A stretch of DNA of 64,000 nt from Stutzerimonas kunmingensis (GCF_002929225.1 NZ_PISM01000004.1:248001-312000); one strand, 5' to 3'. Counted from the first letter of the stretch, positions 41,321 through 52,108 are shown. Notes: generated by a model not told the origin, from the letters alone. A program made the numbers and translations.

Positions 41321-41842
41321 GTGGGTACTCCCTGTCATTTTGCATTGTTCGAGTTGAAGCCCGAGTTCGAGCTGGATCTCGCGTCTCTTGCCGATCGCTA
41401 TCGAGAGCTTGCTCGCCAGGTTCACCCTGATCGCTTTGCCGACGCTGGCGAAAGCGAGCAGCGTCAGGCCCTTGAGCGCTCCGCCAACCTCAATGAGGCT
41501 TACCAGACGCTCAAGAGTCCGAGCCGTCGGGCAAGGTATCTGTTGGCCATCGAGGGGCATGAGGTTCCACTGGAAGCGACTGTTCAGGATCCCGCGTTCC
41601 TCATGCAGCAGATGCATTGGCGCGAGGAGCTTGAAGAGCTCCATGAGCAGGCCGATCTGGATGGCGTAGCGGCGTTCAAGTCGCGCTTGAAGCAGGCGCA
41701 GCAGCGGCTGAACGATGATTTCGCCCGCATCTGGCAGGATTCTGAGCGGCGTGCCGATGCTGAGCGTCTGGTTCGACGCATGCAGTTTCTCGACAAGCTG
41801 ACCCAGGAAGTGCGCCAACTCGAAGAGCGCCTCGACGATTAA
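41321..41842 (+). CDS. hscB: Co-chaperone HscB
   Basis: A 173-residue J-protein. The J domain carries HPD at 35-37 (ARQVHPDRF) and a C-terminal three-helix domain binds IscU. It delivers IscU to HscA and stimulates its ATPase. The start is GTG 41321 with GAGGA four bases upstream; earlier readings run through iscA in another frame. The length matches pseudomonad HscB. hscA begins 41 bp downstream. Confidence 0.95.
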   Translation: MGTPCHFALFELKPEFELDLASLADRYRELARQVHPDRFADAGESEQRQALERSANLNEAYQTLKSPSRRARYLLAIEGHEVPLEATVQDPAFLMQQMHWREELEELHEQADLDGVAAFKSRLKQAQQRLNDDFARIWQDSERRADAERLVRRMQFLDKLTQEVRQLEERLDD

Positions 41843-41883
41843 CCCCGCGCAGCGCCCGGCGTTGCGCCCGATATCAGACAGAC

Positions 41884-43746
41884 ATGGCCTTACTTCAGAT
41901 TGCCGAGCCCGGACAAACCCCCCAGCCCCATCAGCGGCGCCTGGCTGTCGGAATAGACTTGGGGACCACCAACTCCCTCGTAGCTGCCCTGCGCAGTGGT
42001 GTCACTGCGCCGTTGGCCGATGCTGATGGGCAAGTAATCCTGCCGTCGGTGGTGCGCTATCACGCTGACCGCATTGAGGTTGGCGCACAAGCCAAACTTG
42101 CCGCGGCCACCGATCCGTTCAACACCATCAGTTCGGTCAAGCGGCTGATGGGTCGCGGGCTGGCCGATGTGAAGCAGTTGGGCGAACAGCTGCCGTACCG
42201 CTTCCGTCAGGCTGAGTCGCAAATGCCGTTCATCGAGACCGTTCAGGGCGCCAAGAGCCCTGTGGAAGTCTCGGCTGAGATTCTGCGCGCACTCCGTCAG
42301 CGTGCCGAGGCGACCCTGGGCGGTGAGCTGGTCGGTGCGGTGATTACCGTTCCGGCCTATTTCGACGATGCCCAGCGTCAGGCGACGAAGGACGCCGCGC
42401 GACTTGCCGGGCTCAGCGTGCTGCGCCTGCTCAACGAGCCGACCGCGGCCGCCGTCGCCTATGGTCTGGATCGTCATGCCGAAGGCGTCGTCGCGATCTA
42501 CGATCTCGGAGGCGGTACCTTCGATATTTCGATTCTTCGCCTGACCAAGGGCGTTTTCGAGGTGTTGGCCACTGGTGGCGACACGGCTCTGGGTGGTGAT
42601 GATTTCGACCATGCGGTAGCGGACTGGATTCTCGAGCGTGCCGGTGTGTCCGGCGATCTCGAGCCGGGCGCGCAGCGTGAATTGCTGAAGATTGCCTGCG
42701 ATGCCAAGGAGCATCTGAGTGATGTGGATGCGGTGGATGTCGCGTATGCCGGCTGGTCAGGCGAGCTGCAACGCGAAACCTTCGATGCGCTGATCGAGCC
42801 GATGATTGCGCGCAGTCTCAAGTCCTGCCGGCGTGCCGTGCGGGATTCGGGTGTGGAGCTTGAGGAGATTACCGCCGTGGTCATGGTCGGCGGTTCGACA
42901 CGAGTGCCAAGGGTGCGCTCGGCAGTTGGGCAGCTGTTCGGTCGCGAGCCACTGACCGACATCGATCCTGATGAGGTTGTGGCCATTGGCGCGGCGATTC
43001 AGGCTGAGACCTTGGCTGGCAATAATCGCGATGGGGAAGAGCTGTTGCTGCTCGATGTGATCCCGCTGTCCCTCGGGCTGGAGACCATGGGCGGGCTGAT
43101 GGAGAAGATCATTCCGCGCAACACCACGATTCCGGTGGCGCGCGCGCAGGACTTCACCACCTACAAAGATGGCCAGTCGGCCATGATGATTCATGTGCTG
43201 CAGGGCGAGCGCGAGCTGATCTCCGACTGCCGTTCGCTGGCTCGATTCGAGCTGCGCGGTATTCCGCCGATGGTCGCCGGGGCGGCAAAGATTCGCGTCA
43301 CCTTCCAGGTCGATGCTGATGGCTTGCTCAGCGTGTCCGCGCGTGAGTTGGCATCCGGCGTGGAGGCGAGTATTCAGGTCAAGCCTTCCTATGGCCTCAC
43401 CGATGGCGAAATCGCCAGGATGCTGGAGGACTCTTTCCGCAAGGCGGACGAGGACCGTGACGCCCGGGCGTTGCGTGAGCAGCTGGTTGATGCCCAGCGC
43501 CTGCTCGAGGCGGTCGAGGCTGCGCTGGCCGTCGATGGCGAGCGCTTGCTGTCTGCTGAAGAGCGCGTGGCGATCGACTCCCAGGTCGCCGAGTTGCGCG
43601 GATTGCTGGACAGTCAGGATGTGCTGGCCATCGAGCGCCAGACCAAACGCCTGAGCCAGATCACCGACGCCTTTGCTGCGCGTCGGCTGGATTCGACCGT
43701 CAAGGCCGCGCTGGCCGGGCGGCGGCTAAACGATATCGAGGATTGA
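41884..43746 (+). CDS. hscA: Hsp70-type chaperone HscA
   Basis: A 620-residue Hsp70 dedicated to Fe-S assembly. The nucleotide-binding domain starts [19 protein letters not shown], with [16 protein letters not shown] and [14 protein letters not shown]. The substrate-binding domain then contains [18 protein letters not shown]. It binds the LPPVK motif of IscU and, with ATP and HscB, promotes cluster transfer. ATG 41884. The fdx ATG lies 5 bp after its stop codon. Confidence 0.97.
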   Translation: MALLQIAEPGQTPQPHQRRLAVGIDLGTTNSLVAALRSGVTAPLADADGQVILPSVVRYHADRIEVGAQAKLAAATDPFNTISSVKRLMGRGLADVKQLGEQLPYRFRQAESQMPFIETVQGAKSPVEVSAEILRALRQRAEATLGGELVGAVITVPAYFDDAQRQATKDAARLAGLSVLRLLNEPTAAAVAYGLDRHAEGVVAIYDLGGGTFDISILRLTKGVFEVLATGGDTALGGDDFDHAVADWILERAGVSGDLEPGAQRELLKIACDAKEHLSDVDAVDVAYAGWSGELQRETFDALIEPMIARSLKSCRRAVRDSGVELEEITAVVMVGGSTRVPRVRSAVGQLFGREPLTDIDPDEVVAIGAAIQAETLAGNNRDGEELLLLDVIPLSLGLETMGGLMEKIIPRNTTIPVARAQDFTTYKDGQSAMMIHVLQGERELISDCRSLARFELRGIPPMVAGAAKIRVTFQVDADGLLSVSARELASGVEASIQVKPSYGLTDGEIARMLEDSFRKADEDRDARALREQLVDAQRLLEAVEAALAVDGERLLSAEERVAIDSQVAELRGLLDSQDVLAIERQTKRLSQITDAFAARRLDSTVKAALAGRRLNDIED

Positions 43747-43751
43747 CCCAG

Positions 43752-44090
43752 ATGCCGCAGATCATTTTCCTGCCCAATGCCGACCATTGCCCTGAAGGCG
43801 CCGTCATCGAGGCGCAGACCGGCGAGACGGTGCTGGACGCCGCGCTGCGCAATGGCATCGACATCGAGCATGCATGCGAAAAATCCTGTGCCTGCACCAC
43901 CTGCCACGTCGTGGTTCGCGAAGGCTTCCAGTCACTGGAAGCTTCCGATGAGCTGGAGGACGACATGCTCGACAAGGCGTGGGGGCTTGAGCCCAATTCC
44001 CGGCTGTCCTGCCAGGCAGTGGTGGCTGATGCCGATCTAGTCGTGGAGATTCCGAAGTACACAATCAATCAGGTTTCCGAAGGGCACTGA
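43752..44090 (+). CDS. fdx: ISC-type [2Fe-2S] ferredoxin
   Basis: A 112-residue adrenodoxin-type ferredoxin. Cluster ligands C42, C48, C51 and C87 match E. coli Fdx; an extra C46 lies between the first two. It gives electrons for cluster assembly on IscU. ATG 43752; a TTG at 43743 overlapping the hscA stop is less likely. It precedes iscX by 11 bp. Confidence 0.95.
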   Translation: MPQIIFLPNADHCPEGAVIEAQTGETVLDAALRNGIDIEHACEKSCACTTCHVVVREGFQSLEASDELEDDMLDKAWGLEPNSRLSCQAVVADADLVVEIPKYTINQVSEGH

Positions 44091-44101
44091 GGGTGGGCGT
44101 C

Positions 44102-44302
44102 ATGCAGCTGAAATGGAGTGACGTGCAGGAAATCGCCATCGAGCTGGCCGAGCGCAAGACCGATGTAGATCCGCGCTATGTGAATTTCCTTGATTTGCAT
44201 CGCTGGGTGGTGGAGCTTCCGGGCTTCGCCGATGAGCCCGGTCGGGGTGGCGAGAAAGTGCTCGAAGCCATTCAGTCGGCCTGGATCGAAGAGGCCGAAT
44301 AG
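44102..44302 (+). CDS. iscX: Fe-S assembly protein IscX
   Basis: A 66-residue acidic protein (MQLKWSDVQEIAIELAERK, later RYVNFLDLHRWVVELPGF). It matches IscX/YfhJ over its full length. It binds IscS and iron and is thought to tune the rate of cluster formation. ATG 44102 has GAGGG 8 bp upstream. It is the last gene of the isc operon; hairpins follow at 44344 and 44410. Confidence 0.95.
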   Translation: MQLKWSDVQEIAIELAERKTDVDPRYVNFLDLHRWVVELPGFADEPGRGGEKVLEAIQSAWIEEAE

Positions 44303-44343
44303 AGCGGTCTCGAAGTTTTCGTTTTCCTCCGGTTGGGTATCTC

Positions 44344-44362
44344 GGGACCGTTCGGCGGTCCC
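44344..44362 (+). terminator. Hairpin after iscX
   Basis: GGGACCG (44344-44350) pairs with CGGTCCC (44356-44362), loop TTCGG, 42 bp after the iscX stop codon. The stem is stable but has no U-tract, so termination efficiency is doubtful. Confidence 0.45.
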
Positions 44363-44409
44363 TGGCGCCATCCGGGCTTCTACCCTCTACCCTTATGTTT
44401 TTTGACATG

Positions 44410-44432
44410 AACCCGCGTATAATCCGCGGGTT
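44410..44432 (+). promoter_or_regulatory. ndk: Dyad enclosing a TATAAT hexamer upstream of ndk
   Basis: AACCCGCG (44410-44417) and CGCGGGTT (44425-44432) flank TATAATC. The loop is a perfect -10 hexamer, 47 bp before the ndk ATG. TTGACA at 44402 is only 10 bp away and cannot be its -35; the correctly spaced ATGTTT is poor. The element may be the ndk promoter with an overlapping operator, or an isc terminator hairpin. Confidence 0.45.
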
Positions 44433-44470
44433 TACTCGTTCGCTTTAACCCATCAGTTTTGGAGTCCTAC

Positions 44471-44902
44471 ATGGCCCTGCAACGCACCTTCTCCATCATC
44501 AAGCCCGACGCTGTCGCCAAGAACGTCATCGGCGAAATCACTACCCGTTTCGAGAAGGCCGGCCTGCGCGTCGTCGCTTCCAAGATGGTTCAGCTATCCG
44601 AGCGCGAAGCGGCTGGCTTCTACGCCGAGCACAGCGAGCGTGGCTTCTTCAAGGATCTGGTTGCTTTCATGACTTCCGGTCCGGTCATCGTTCAGGTTCT
44701 GGAAGGCGAAGACGCCATCGCCAAGAACCGTGAGCTGATGGGCGCCACCAACCCGAAAGAAGCTGCTGCCGGCACCATCCGCGCCGATTTTGCCGTTTCC
44801 ATCGACGAGAACGCCGTGCACGGTTCCGATTCGGAAGCCTCCGCTGCTCGTGAAATCGCTTACTTCTTTGCTGCCACCGAAGTGTGCGCACGCATTCGCT
44901 GA
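44471..44902 (+). CDS. ndk: Nucleoside diphosphate kinase
   Basis: A 143-residue enzyme that balances NTP pools by phosphate transfer from ATP. The phosphorylated histidine is H117 in NAVHGSDS; the N-terminus [20 protein letters not shown] is typical. Length equals other bacterial Ndk. ATG 44471 follows TTGGAG; a GTG or ATG upstream is out of the family. rlmN begins about 20 bp later. Confidence 0.98.
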   Translation: MALQRTFSIIKPDAVAKNVIGEITTRFEKAGLRVVASKMVQLSEREAAGFYAEHSERGFFKDLVAFMTSGPVIVQVLEGEDAIAKNRELMGATNPKEAAAGTIRADFAVSIDENAVHGSDSEASAAREIAYFFAATEVCARIR

Positions 44903-44921
44903 TTGAGCGAAGGTGAATTCA

Positions 44922-46070
44922 ATGATTGCCACGACCGGTAAAGTGAATCTGCTCGGGCTTACCCAGTCGCAACTGGAGAGCTTCTTCGAGTCCATCGGGG
45001 AGAAGCGTTTTCGCGCCGGTCAGGTGATGAAGTGGATTCACCATTTTGGTGTCGATGATTTCGACGCCATGAGCAATCTCGGCAAGGCCTTGCGCGAAAA
45101 GCTCAAGGCCTGCGCCGAGATTCGCGGCCCGGAGGTCGTCAGTGAAGACATCTCCAGCGATGGCACCCGCAAATGGGTCGTGCGTGTCGCCTCGGGCAGC
45201 TGTGTGGAAACTGTGTACATCCCCCAGGGCGGACGTGGAACGCTGTGCGTGTCCTCGCAGGCCGGTTGTGCGCTGGATTGCAGTTTCTGTTCCACCGGCA
45301 AGCAAGGCTTCAACAGCAACCTGACAGCGGCCGAGGTGATCGGTCAGGTCTGGATTGCTAACAAATCATTCGGCTCCATCCCGGCGAAAATCGATCGTGC
45401 GATCACCAACGTGGTGATGATGGGGATGGGCGAGCCGTTACTGAATTTCGACAACGTCGTCGCTGCCATGCACATCATGATGGACGACCTTGGTTACGGG
45501 ATTTCCAAGCGCAAGGTGACGCTCTCGACCTCCGGCGTCGTGCCGATGATCGACGAGCTGGCCAAGGTCATCGACGTTTCTCTGGCATTGTCGCTGCACG
45601 CACCCAACGATGCGTTGCGCGATCAGTTGGTGCCGATCAACAAGAAGTACCCGCTGGACATGCTGCTGGCGGCATGCAAGGGCTATATCTCGAGGCTTGG
45701 CGAGAAGCGCGTGCTGACCATCGAGTACACCCTGCTCAAGGGCATCAACGATCAGCCCGAACATGCCGAGCAGATGATCACGCTGCTGGCGGATATCCCG
45801 TGCAAGATCAATCTGATCCCGTTCAATCCGTTCCCTCACTCCGGATATGAGCGGCCGAGCAACAATGCTATCCGCCGTTTTCAGGACATCCTGCACAAAG
45901 GTGGGCACAATGTAACGGTGCGTACCACCCGCGGCGAAGACATCGACGCGGCTTGCGGTCAGCTCGTCGGCCAGGTGCTGGACCGGACGCGTCGAAGCGA
46001 GAGATACATCGCTGTGCGTGAGCTACAGAGCGAGCCAGGTGCGGCGCAAACTGCTTCGAACCGATCCTGA
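44922..46070 (+). CDS. rlmN: Dual-specificity rRNA/tRNA methyltransferase RlmN
   Basis: A 382-residue radical SAM enzyme that makes 2-methyladenine at A2503 of 23S rRNA and A37 of some tRNAs. The [4Fe-4S] motif is CALDCSFC, preceded by VSSQAG, and [13 protein letters not shown] binds SAM. The N-terminal helical domain and C-terminal Cys of the resolving pair are present. ATG 44922 follows AAGGTG. As an Fe-S enzyme it benefits from the isc operon upstream. pilF follows after 11 bp. Confidence 0.96.
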   Translation: MIATTGKVNLLGLTQSQLESFFESIGEKRFRAGQVMKWIHHFGVDDFDAMSNLGKALREKLKACAEIRGPEVVSEDISSDGTRKWVVRVASGSCVETVYIPQGGRGTLCVSSQAGCALDCSFCSTGKQGFNSNLTAAEVIGQVWIANKSFGSIPAKIDRAITNVVMMGMGEPLLNFDNVVAAMHIMMDDLGYGISKRKVTLSTSGVVPMIDELAKVIDVSLALSLHAPNDALRDQLVPINKKYPLDMLLAACKGYISRLGEKRVLTIEYTLLKGINDQPEHAEQMITLLADIPCKINLIPFNPFPHSGYERPSNNAIRRFQDILHKGGHNVTVRTTRGEDIDAACGQLVGQVLDRTRRSERYIAVRELQSEPGAAQTASNRS

Positions 46071-46081
46071 GGGGGATGCTG

Positions 46082-46840
46082 ATGATTTTGCGCGCTGCGC
46101 TGCTGCTTCTACTGACCGGCCTGTTGGCCGGTTGTGTGTCTTCTGGATCCACTGATCCGCTGAGAACCGACGAAGGTCGCCAGCAGGCCCGCGACGCCTA
46201 TATTCAATTGGGGATCGGCTACCTGCAGCAGGGCGCCGCCGCGCGCGCCAAGACGCCACTGCGCAAGGCCCTCGAAATTGATCCGAACAGCGCCGATGCA
46301 CACGCCGCCCTGGCTTTGGTATTCCAGACCGAAATGGAAAACGACCTGGCCGACAAGCACTACCGTGAAGCGCTCTCCAGTCGCAAGGACGCCCGCATAC
46401 TCAACAACTACGGCAGCTTTCTGTTCGAGCAGAAGCGCTACCCCGAAGCTATGGAGCGTTTCCGTCAGGCTTCCGAAGACAACATGTATTCCGAGCGGGC
46501 GCGGGTCTTTCAGAATCTGGGTATGACTGCACTGCAGTTGGGCCAGCGTGAAGAGGCCGAACTCCATTTCACCCGCTCGCTGCGCCTCGACAGTCGCCAG
46601 CCCCGCGCGTTGCTCGAGCTTGCACTCATGGCCTTCGAGGACAAGCAATACGTTCCAGCCAAGCGTTACTACGATAGCTTCAGCCAACTGGCCGAGCAGA
46701 ACGCACGGAGTCTGCTGCTCGGTATCCGTCTGGCCAACATCCATCAGGACCGCGACACTGCTGCAAGCCTCGCGCTGCAGCTGAGGCGGCTGTATCCCGG
46801 TACGGATGAATACAAGCAATATCTTTCGGAGCAACGATGA
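46082..46840 (+). CDS. pilF: Type IV pilus biogenesis lipoprotein PilF (PilW)
   Basis: A 252-residue lipoprotein with lipobox LAGC (lipidated C18) and about six TPR repeats. It acts as the pilotin that brings the PilQ secretin to the outer membrane. ATG 46082 is chosen since GAGGGGG lies six bases upstream; ATG 46076 overlaps that site. The 252-residue length matches P. aeruginosa PilF. It overlaps the next gene by 4 bp. Confidence 0.94.
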   Translation: MILRAALLLLLTGLLAGCVSSGSTDPLRTDEGRQQARDAYIQLGIGYLQQGAAARAKTPLRKALEIDPNSADAHAALALVFQTEMENDLADKHYREALSSRKDARILNNYGSFLFEQKRYPEAMERFRQASEDNMYSERARVFQNLGMTALQLGQREEAELHFTRSLRLDSRQPRALLELALMAFEDKQYVPAKRYYDSFSQLAEQNARSLLLGIRLANIHQDRDTAASLALQLRRLYPGTDEYKQYLSEQR

Positions 46841-47844
46841 CCGCGCCGCACCAAGAATCCGCTGCACCGATGGGCAACAACCCCGGCGAGACGCTGCGTA
46901 TAGCTCGCGAAGACAAGGGCTGGCCGCTGTCTGCAGTTGCACAGCAGCTGAATCTCACCGAGCGCTCGCTGGCTCGCATCGAGGCCGGCGATTTCAGCCA
47001 GTTGCCAGGGCACACCTTTGCCCGGGGTTACGTTCGTGCCTATGCCAAGTTGCTGGGGTTGGATCAGAATCGCCTGGTTCAGGAGTTCGACCTGCACACC
47101 GGTACCAACGCTTCCGGAAGCAACGTCAACAGCCTGGGGCGCATCGAAGAGCCCGGCCGTCTGTCGCGAAGCTTCATGCGCTTCTTCGGCTTTGCCTTGT
47201 TGCTGCTCCTGGCTGCAGTCGCCTGGTATTGGTGGCAGGAACGCATGGCTCGAGAGGCCACGACGCCACCGGTCTCGGCGCTGGAGCGAATCGAAGTGGA
47301 AGGCGCGGATGGAACCACCGAGATCCATCTGCTTGATCGCGCTGACGAGGGTGCCGAGCAGCAGAGCGAACAGCCAGTCGAGCAAACAGCACCGCTAGCC
47401 GATTCGAACGAGAGTGAAGCGATCGAGTCTGAGCAACAGGCTCCAGCCACCACTGATGTGCAGGGCACCATCACCGAGCCGGCGGGCGAGGCCGCGCAGT
47501 CTCTGCCGCTGACGCTGCCTGACAGCCCCACGCAAGGCGCTGACGCAACGGCCTCCCCGGCTCCCACGAGTGCCTCGAGCGACACCGCCCCGCCAGTAGC
47601 CGGCGAGGCCCAGCTAGAGCTGAGTTTCACCGCCGATTGCTGGACGCGAGTCAGCGATGCCGACGGACGGGTACTGTTCAGCGCGCTGGCCAAGGCTGGG
47701 ACGAGCAGGGCGGTCAGCGGCAAGGCACCATTGGACGTACATCTGGGCTACGCTCGCGGCGCCCAACTCAGTTACAACGGCGAAGCTGTGAACCTCGCCT
47801 CTCATATGCGCGGCGAGACAGCGCGCCTCAAGCTCGGACAGTAA
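46837..47844 (+). CDS. rodZ: RodZ-like cytoskeletal/cell-shape protein
   Basis: A 335-residue bitopic protein. Residues ~15-85 are a Cro/CI-type HTH ([20 protein letters not shown]). A Ser/Arg-rich stretch leads to a TM at ~113-133 ([18 protein letters not shown]). A Gln/Glu/Pro/Ala-rich periplasmic linker follows and a C-terminal DUF4115 beta domain completes it. RodZ links MreB to the elongation machinery. It is translationally coupled to pilF (ATGA) and followed by ispG after 7 bp. Confidence 0.9.
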   Translation: MTAPHQESAAPMGNNPGETLRIAREDKGWPLSAVAQQLNLTERSLARIEAGDFSQLPGHTFARGYVRAYAKLLGLDQNRLVQEFDLHTGTNASGSNVNSLGRIEEPGRLSRSFMRFFGFALLLLLAAVAWYWWQERMAREATTPPVSALERIEVEGADGTTEIHLLDRADEGAEQQSEQPVEQTAPLADSNESEAIESEQQAPATTDVQGTITEPAGEAAQSLPLTLPDSPTQGADATASPAPTSASSDTAPPVAGEAQLELSFTADCWTRVSDADGRVLFSALAKAGTSRAVSGKAPLDVHLGYARGAQLSYNGEAVNLASHMRGETARLKLGQ

Positions 47845-47851
47845 GCTGACC

Positions 47852-48964
47852 ATGCATTCCGAATCTCCTATCAAGCGTCGCCAATCCCGCAAGATCTGGG
47901 TGGGCAATGTGCCGGTCGGTGGTGATGCGCCGATTTCCGTACAGAGCATGACCAATACCGAGACCTGTGATGTCGAGGCGACGGTTGCGCAGATCCAGCG
48001 CCTGGCCAATGCAGGCGCCGATATCGTCAGGGTTTCAGTGCCTTCCATGGAGGCTGCCGAGGCCTTTGGGCGCATCAAGCAACTGGTGCAGTTGCCGCTG
48101 GTGGCCGACATCCATTTCGATTATCAGATCGCTCTGCGCGTGGCCGAGCTCGGCGTTGATTGCCTGCGCATCAATCCCGGCAATATCGGTCGCGAAGATC
48201 GCGTGCGCGCGGTGGTCGATGCGGCGCGCGACAAGGGCATCCCGATCCGCATCGGGGTGAATGCCGGTTCGCTGGAAAAGGACCTGCAGAAAAAGTACGG
48301 CGAGCCGACCCCGCAGGCGCTGGTGGAGTCCGCCCTGCGCCATGTCGATCATCTCGATCGCCTGGACTTCCAGGACTTCAAGGTCAGCGTAAAGGCTTCC
48401 GACGTATTCATGGCGGTCGAGGCCTATCGGTTGCTGGCCGGGCAGATCGAACAGCCGCTGCACCTGGGCATTACCGAGGCGGGTGGACTGCGTTCCGGCA
48501 CCGTGAAGTCCGCGGTCGGGCTGGGCATGCTGCTCGCTGAAGGCATCGGTGACACCATTCGCGTGTCGCTGGCGGCCGATCCTGTCGAGGAAATCAAGGT
48601 CGGCTTCGATATCCTCAAGTCGCTGCGTCTGCGTTCACGTGGTATCAACTTCATCGCCTGCCCGAGCTGCTCGCGGCAGAACTTCGATGTGGTCAAGACC
48701 ATGAACGAGCTGGAAACCCGCGTGGAAGACCTGCTGGTACCGATGGACGTTGCCGTGATCGGTTGTGTGGTGAACGGTCCGGGAGAGGCGAAGGAGGCCC
48801 ATGTCGGGTTGACCGGTGGCAGCCCTAACAACCTGGTCTACATCGACGGCAAGCCGGCGCAAAAACTGAACAACGAAAATCTCGTCGATGAGCTGGAGCA
48901 GCTCATCCGACGCAAGGCCGCCGAGAAGCTCGCGGCCGACGCGGCGGTCATCGCGCGCAGCTGA
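47852..48964 (+). CDS. ispG: 4-hydroxy-3-methylbut-2-en-1-yl diphosphate synthase
   Basis: A 370-residue [4Fe-4S] enzyme of the MEP isoprenoid pathway. The TIM-barrel N-terminus contains [17 protein letters not shown], and the C-terminal cluster domain holds [12 protein letters not shown] and [16 protein letters not shown] with the three Cys ligands. It reduces MEcPP to HMBPP. ATG 47852. It is the second Fe-S enzyme gene downstream of the isc operon. hisS follows after 16 bp. Confidence 0.97.
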   Translation: MHSESPIKRRQSRKIWVGNVPVGGDAPISVQSMTNTETCDVEATVAQIQRLANAGADIVRVSVPSMEAAEAFGRIKQLVQLPLVADIHFDYQIALRVAELGVDCLRINPGNIGREDRVRAVVDAARDKGIPIRIGVNAGSLEKDLQKKYGEPTPQALVESALRHVDHLDRLDFQDFKVSVKASDVFMAVEAYRLLAGQIEQPLHLGITEAGGLRSGTVKSAVGLGMLLAEGIGDTIRVSLAADPVEEIKVGFDILKSLRLRSRGINFIACPSCSRQNFDVVKTMNELETRVEDLLVPMDVAVIGCVVNGPGEAKEAHVGLTGGSPNNLVYIDGKPAQKLNNENLVDELEQLIRRKAAEKLAADAAVIARS

Positions 48965-48980
48965 TCTTTAAGGAATCCCA

Positions 48981-50270
48981 TTGAGCAAGTCCCTGCAAGC
49001 CATTCGTGGCATGAACGACATCCTGCCTGCGCAGACCCCGACCTGGCGTTATCTGGAAAGCACCTTCGCGCAACTGCTCGACAGCTACGGCTACAGCGAG
49101 ATTCGCCTGCCTATCCTGGAGTTCACCGACCTCTTCGCTCGCGGCATCGGCGAAGGCACCGACGTGGTCGACAAGGAGATGTACACCTTCCTCGATCGCA
49201 ACGAAGAGTCGCTGACCCTGCGTCCTGAAGGCACTGCCGGTTGTGTGCGCGCCGTGCTCGAGCATGGCATGACCGGTGGCGGCCAGGTGCAGAAGCTCTG
49301 GTGCACCGGGCCGATGTTTCGTTATGAGAAGCCGCAGAAGGGCCGCTATCGGCAGTTCCACCAGATCGGCGTGGAAGTCTTCAACCAGCCTGGGCCGGAT
49401 GTCGACGCCGAGCTGATCGTGATGACGGCGCGCCTGTGGAAGCAGCTCGGCCTGGCCGACGCTGTAACGCTGCAGCTCAACAGCCTGGGCTCCAGCGAAG
49501 CACGTGCGCGCTACCGCGATGCGCTGGTGGCCTACCTGCAGCAGCGTTTCGATCAGCTCGACGAGGACAGCCAGCGGCGCCTGACGACCAATCCGCTACG
49601 TATTCTCGACAGCAAGAATGCCCAGACTCAGGCGCTGCTGGCCGATGCACCGACGCTGCATGACTACCTCGACGATGAGTCGCGCGTGCATTTCGAAGGC
49701 CTGAAGGCGCGCCTCGATGCAGTCGGCATCGCCTACGAAATCAACCCGAAGCTGGTGCGTGGTCTGGATTACTACGGTCGAACCGTGTTCGAGTGGGTTA
49801 CCGACAAACTGGGTTCGCAGGGCACCGTCTGCGCTGGCGGCCGTTACGATGGCCTGATCAGTCAGTTTGGCGGTAAGCCTACCCCGGGTGTCGGCTTCGC
49901 CATGGGCGTCGAGCGCCTGGTGCTGCTGCTGGAAACCCTTGGTCTGGTGCCGGACGCCCTGAGCCCGGCGCCGCATGCCTATATCTGCGCATTCGGTGAG
50001 CCTGCTGAGCTGGCAGCACTGGCTCTGGCCGAGCGCCTGCGCGATATGCTGCCAGGGCTGCGCCTGCTGGTGAACGCCGGTGGCGGCAGTTTCAAGAGTC
50101 AGTTCAAGAAAGCGGACAAGAGCGGCGCGCGCTTTGCGCTGATCCTGGGTGACGACGAACTGGCAGGGCGCGTGGTAGGTTGCAAGCCGCTACGCGACGA
50201 CAGCGAGCAACAAAGCATTGCCTGGGATGCTCTGCCCGAGCGTCTGGCTGCCTGCCTCGAGCAGGTCTGA
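48981..50270 (+). CDS. hisS: Histidyl-tRNA synthetase
   Basis: A 429-residue class IIa synthetase. Motif 2 ([19 protein letters not shown]) and motif 3 ([11 protein letters not shown]) are present, along with histidine-specific [15 protein letters not shown]. An anticodon-binding domain forms the C-terminus. The start codon is TTG at 48981 with AAGGAA upstream, giving [15 protein letters not shown]; an ATG start would cut the conserved N-terminus. It is followed by yfgM. Confidence 0.96.
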   Translation: MSKSLQAIRGMNDILPAQTPTWRYLESTFAQLLDSYGYSEIRLPILEFTDLFARGIGEGTDVVDKEMYTFLDRNEESLTLRPEGTAGCVRAVLEHGMTGGGQVQKLWCTGPMFRYEKPQKGRYRQFHQIGVEVFNQPGPDVDAELIVMTARLWKQLGLADAVTLQLNSLGSSEARARYRDALVAYLQQRFDQLDEDSQRRLTTNPLRILDSKNAQTQALLADAPTLHDYLDDESRVHFEGLKARLDAVGIAYEINPKLVRGLDYYGRTVFEWVTDKLGSQGTVCAGGRYDGLISQFGGKPTPGVGFAMGVERLVLLLETLGLVPDALSPAPHAYICAFGEPAELAALALAERLRDMLPGLRLLVNAGGGSFKSQFKKADKSGARFALILGDDELAGRVVGCKPLRDDSEQQSIAWDALPERLAACLEQV

Positions 50271-50297
50271 GACTAAGCGAATGAAAGGAGTGACAGC

Positions 50298-50939
50298 GTG
50301 ACCTCGGGTACCGAAGAAGAAACACTGGCGCAGATCAAAGACTGGTGGCAGCGCAACGGCAAGCCTCTTCTGTTTGGGGCTGTGCTCGCTCTGGTCTTGG
50401 TGTTCGGCTGGCAATTCTGGCAGAACCATCAGGTCAACCAGGCGCAGGGTGCCTCGGTGATCTATCAGCAGCTGCTCGGCGCAGCGCTGGAAGAAGGTGA
50501 AGCCGATGCGGCGGAAGTTGCGCGATTGGGCAATCTGCTGAAGAAAGATTTCGCCGGCACGCATTATGCGCAGTACGGCAGCCTGTTCGTGGCGAAGGTG
50601 GCGGTCGAGTCGGGGCGGTTGGACGAAGCGGCTAGCGAGCTTCGCGCCGTGGTCGACAAGCCCGCCGACAAGACGCTGGACGAGCTGGCTCGTCAGCGTC
50701 TGGCACGCGTTCTGGCTGCGCAGGACAAGGCAGAAGAAGCGCTCAGGCTGCTGGACGGCAAGGCTGATCAGGCCTTCGCTGCCAGTCGCGAGGAGCTGCG
50801 CGGCGATCTGCTGGTGCAGCTTGGCCGACGCGACGAGGCACATGCGGCCTACACCGCGGCGAAAGAGTCGCTGTCCCAGGATGCGGCCATCGGTGGTCTG
50901 CAAATGAAGCTGGATGATCTGGCCCGAGGGGAGGCGTAA
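50298..50939 (+). CDS. yfgM: YfgM/ancillary SecYEG translocon-family TPR protein
   Basis: A 213-residue protein. A TM at ~23-42 (PLLFGAVLALVLVFGWQFW) follows a short cytoplasmic N-terminus (TEEETLAQIKDWWQRNGK). TPR-like helices fill the periplasmic domain. It matches YfgM, a SecYEG-associated chaperone partner of PpiD. GTG 50298 with AAAGGAG upstream. The hisS-yfgM-bamB-der order is widespread in gammaproteobacteria. Confidence 0.9.
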   Translation: MTSGTEEETLAQIKDWWQRNGKPLLFGAVLALVLVFGWQFWQNHQVNQAQGASVIYQQLLGAALEEGEADAAEVARLGNLLKKDFAGTHYAQYGSLFVAKVAVESGRLDEAASELRAVVDKPADKTLDELARQRLARVLAAQDKAEEALRLLDGKADQAFAASREELRGDLLVQLGRRDEAHAAYTAAKESLSQDAAIGGLQMKLDDLARGEA

Positions 50940-50942
50940 ACG

Positions 50943-52091
50943 ATGCGCTGGAAGACTGCAGCATTGCTGACCCTGGCCGTACTGGCCGCGGGTTGTAGCA
51001 ACAAGGACACTAAAGAGCCGGAGCCGGCGGAGCTGACCAAGTTCGAGGCGGAAATCTCCTTGAAGAAGGAGTGGAGTCGCTCGATTGGTGAGGGGCAGGG
51101 CAAGACCTACAACCTGCTGACGCCGGTGGTGTATGGCGACCAGATTTACGCCGCCGATGTCGAAGGGCTGGTGGTATCCATGGATCGCCTGACCGGCAAG
51201 GTCAACTGGAAGAAGGACCTCGAAACGCCGGTTTCCGGCGGGGTAGGCGCCGGGTACGGCCTGGTGCTGGTTGGCACCCTGCGCGGTGAAGTGCTGGCGC
51301 TGGACGTCAGCACGGGCGAGGAGCGCTGGCGCAGTCAGGTCAGCAGTGAAGTGCTGGCTGCCCCGGCCGTCAATGGCGACATCGTCCTGGTGCAGACGCA
51401 GGATGATCGGCTGATCGCGCTGGAGATAGATACCGGCGCGCAGCGCTGGAGCTACGAGAGCTCTCCTGCGGTGCTGACGCTACGCGGGACCGGCGCACCG
51501 CTGCTGACCAATCAGCTGGCCGTTGCCGGCCTGTCCAGCGGCAAAGTGGTCGCACTGGATACCCGTCGCGGGCTTCCGGTCTGGGAGCAGCGCGTTGCCA
51601 TTCCGCAAGGACGTTCGGAGCTTGAGCGGGTCGTCGATATCGACGGTGGTCTGCTGCTATCCGGTGGCACGCTCTACGTCACCAGCTATCAGGGCCGTGC
51701 CGCGGCACTGGAACTGGAAAGTGGTCGTGTCCTCTGGCAGCGCGATGCGTCCAGCTATTCGGGCGCTGCGCTCGGCTACGGTAGCGTTTACCTGAGCCTT
51801 GCCGACGGCACTGTCGAGGGGATCGACGAGCGCTCCACGACTGCTCTGTGGCGCAATGAGTCCATGGCGCGCCGCCAGCTTTCGGCTCCCGCAGTATTTT
51901 CCAGCTATGTTGTGGTGGGTGACATCGAAGGCTATCTGCACCTGCTGAGCCAGGTCGATGGTCGTTTCGTCGCTCGCGAGCGTATCGACAGCTCTGGCGT
52001 CCGTGCCCGTCCGGTAGTCGAGGGCGACTGGCTGTATGCCTTCGGCAATGACGGCAAGCTGGTGGCGTTGACTATCCGTCAGGCTGACTGA
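50943..52091 (+). CDS. bamB: Outer membrane assembly lipoprotein BamB
   Basis: A 382-residue lipoprotein with lipobox LAAGC (C18) and an eight-bladed beta-propeller built of PQQ-like repeats (for example LDTRRGLPVWEQRVA and LELESGRVLWQRDAS). It is part of the BAM complex that inserts beta-barrel proteins. ATG 50943 is three bases after the yfgM stop codon. Two hairpins separate it from der. Confidence 0.95.
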   Translation: MRWKTAALLTLAVLAAGCSNKDTKEPEPAELTKFEAEISLKKEWSRSIGEGQGKTYNLLTPVVYGDQIYAADVEGLVVSMDRLTGKVNWKKDLETPVSGGVGAGYGLVLVGTLRGEVLALDVSTGEERWRSQVSSEVLAAPAVNGDIVLVQTQDDRLIALEIDTGAQRWSYESSPAVLTLRGTGAPLLTNQLAVAGLSSGKVVALDTRRGLPVWEQRVAIPQGRSELERVVDIDGGLLLSGGTLYVTSYQGRAAALELESGRVLWQRDASSYSGAALGYGSVYLSLADGTVEGIDERSTTALWRNESMARRQLSAPAVFSSYVVVGDIEGYLHLLSQVDGRFVARERIDSSGVRARPVVEGDWLYAFGNDGKLVALTIRQAD

Positions 52092-52108
52092 CCGCAAGTT
52101 GCGCCCAC

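Noticed and set aside
44402..44423. TTGACA...TATAAT as a consensus promoter for ndk
   Set aside because: The spacer is only 10 bp, too short for sigma-70 to use these two hexamers together.
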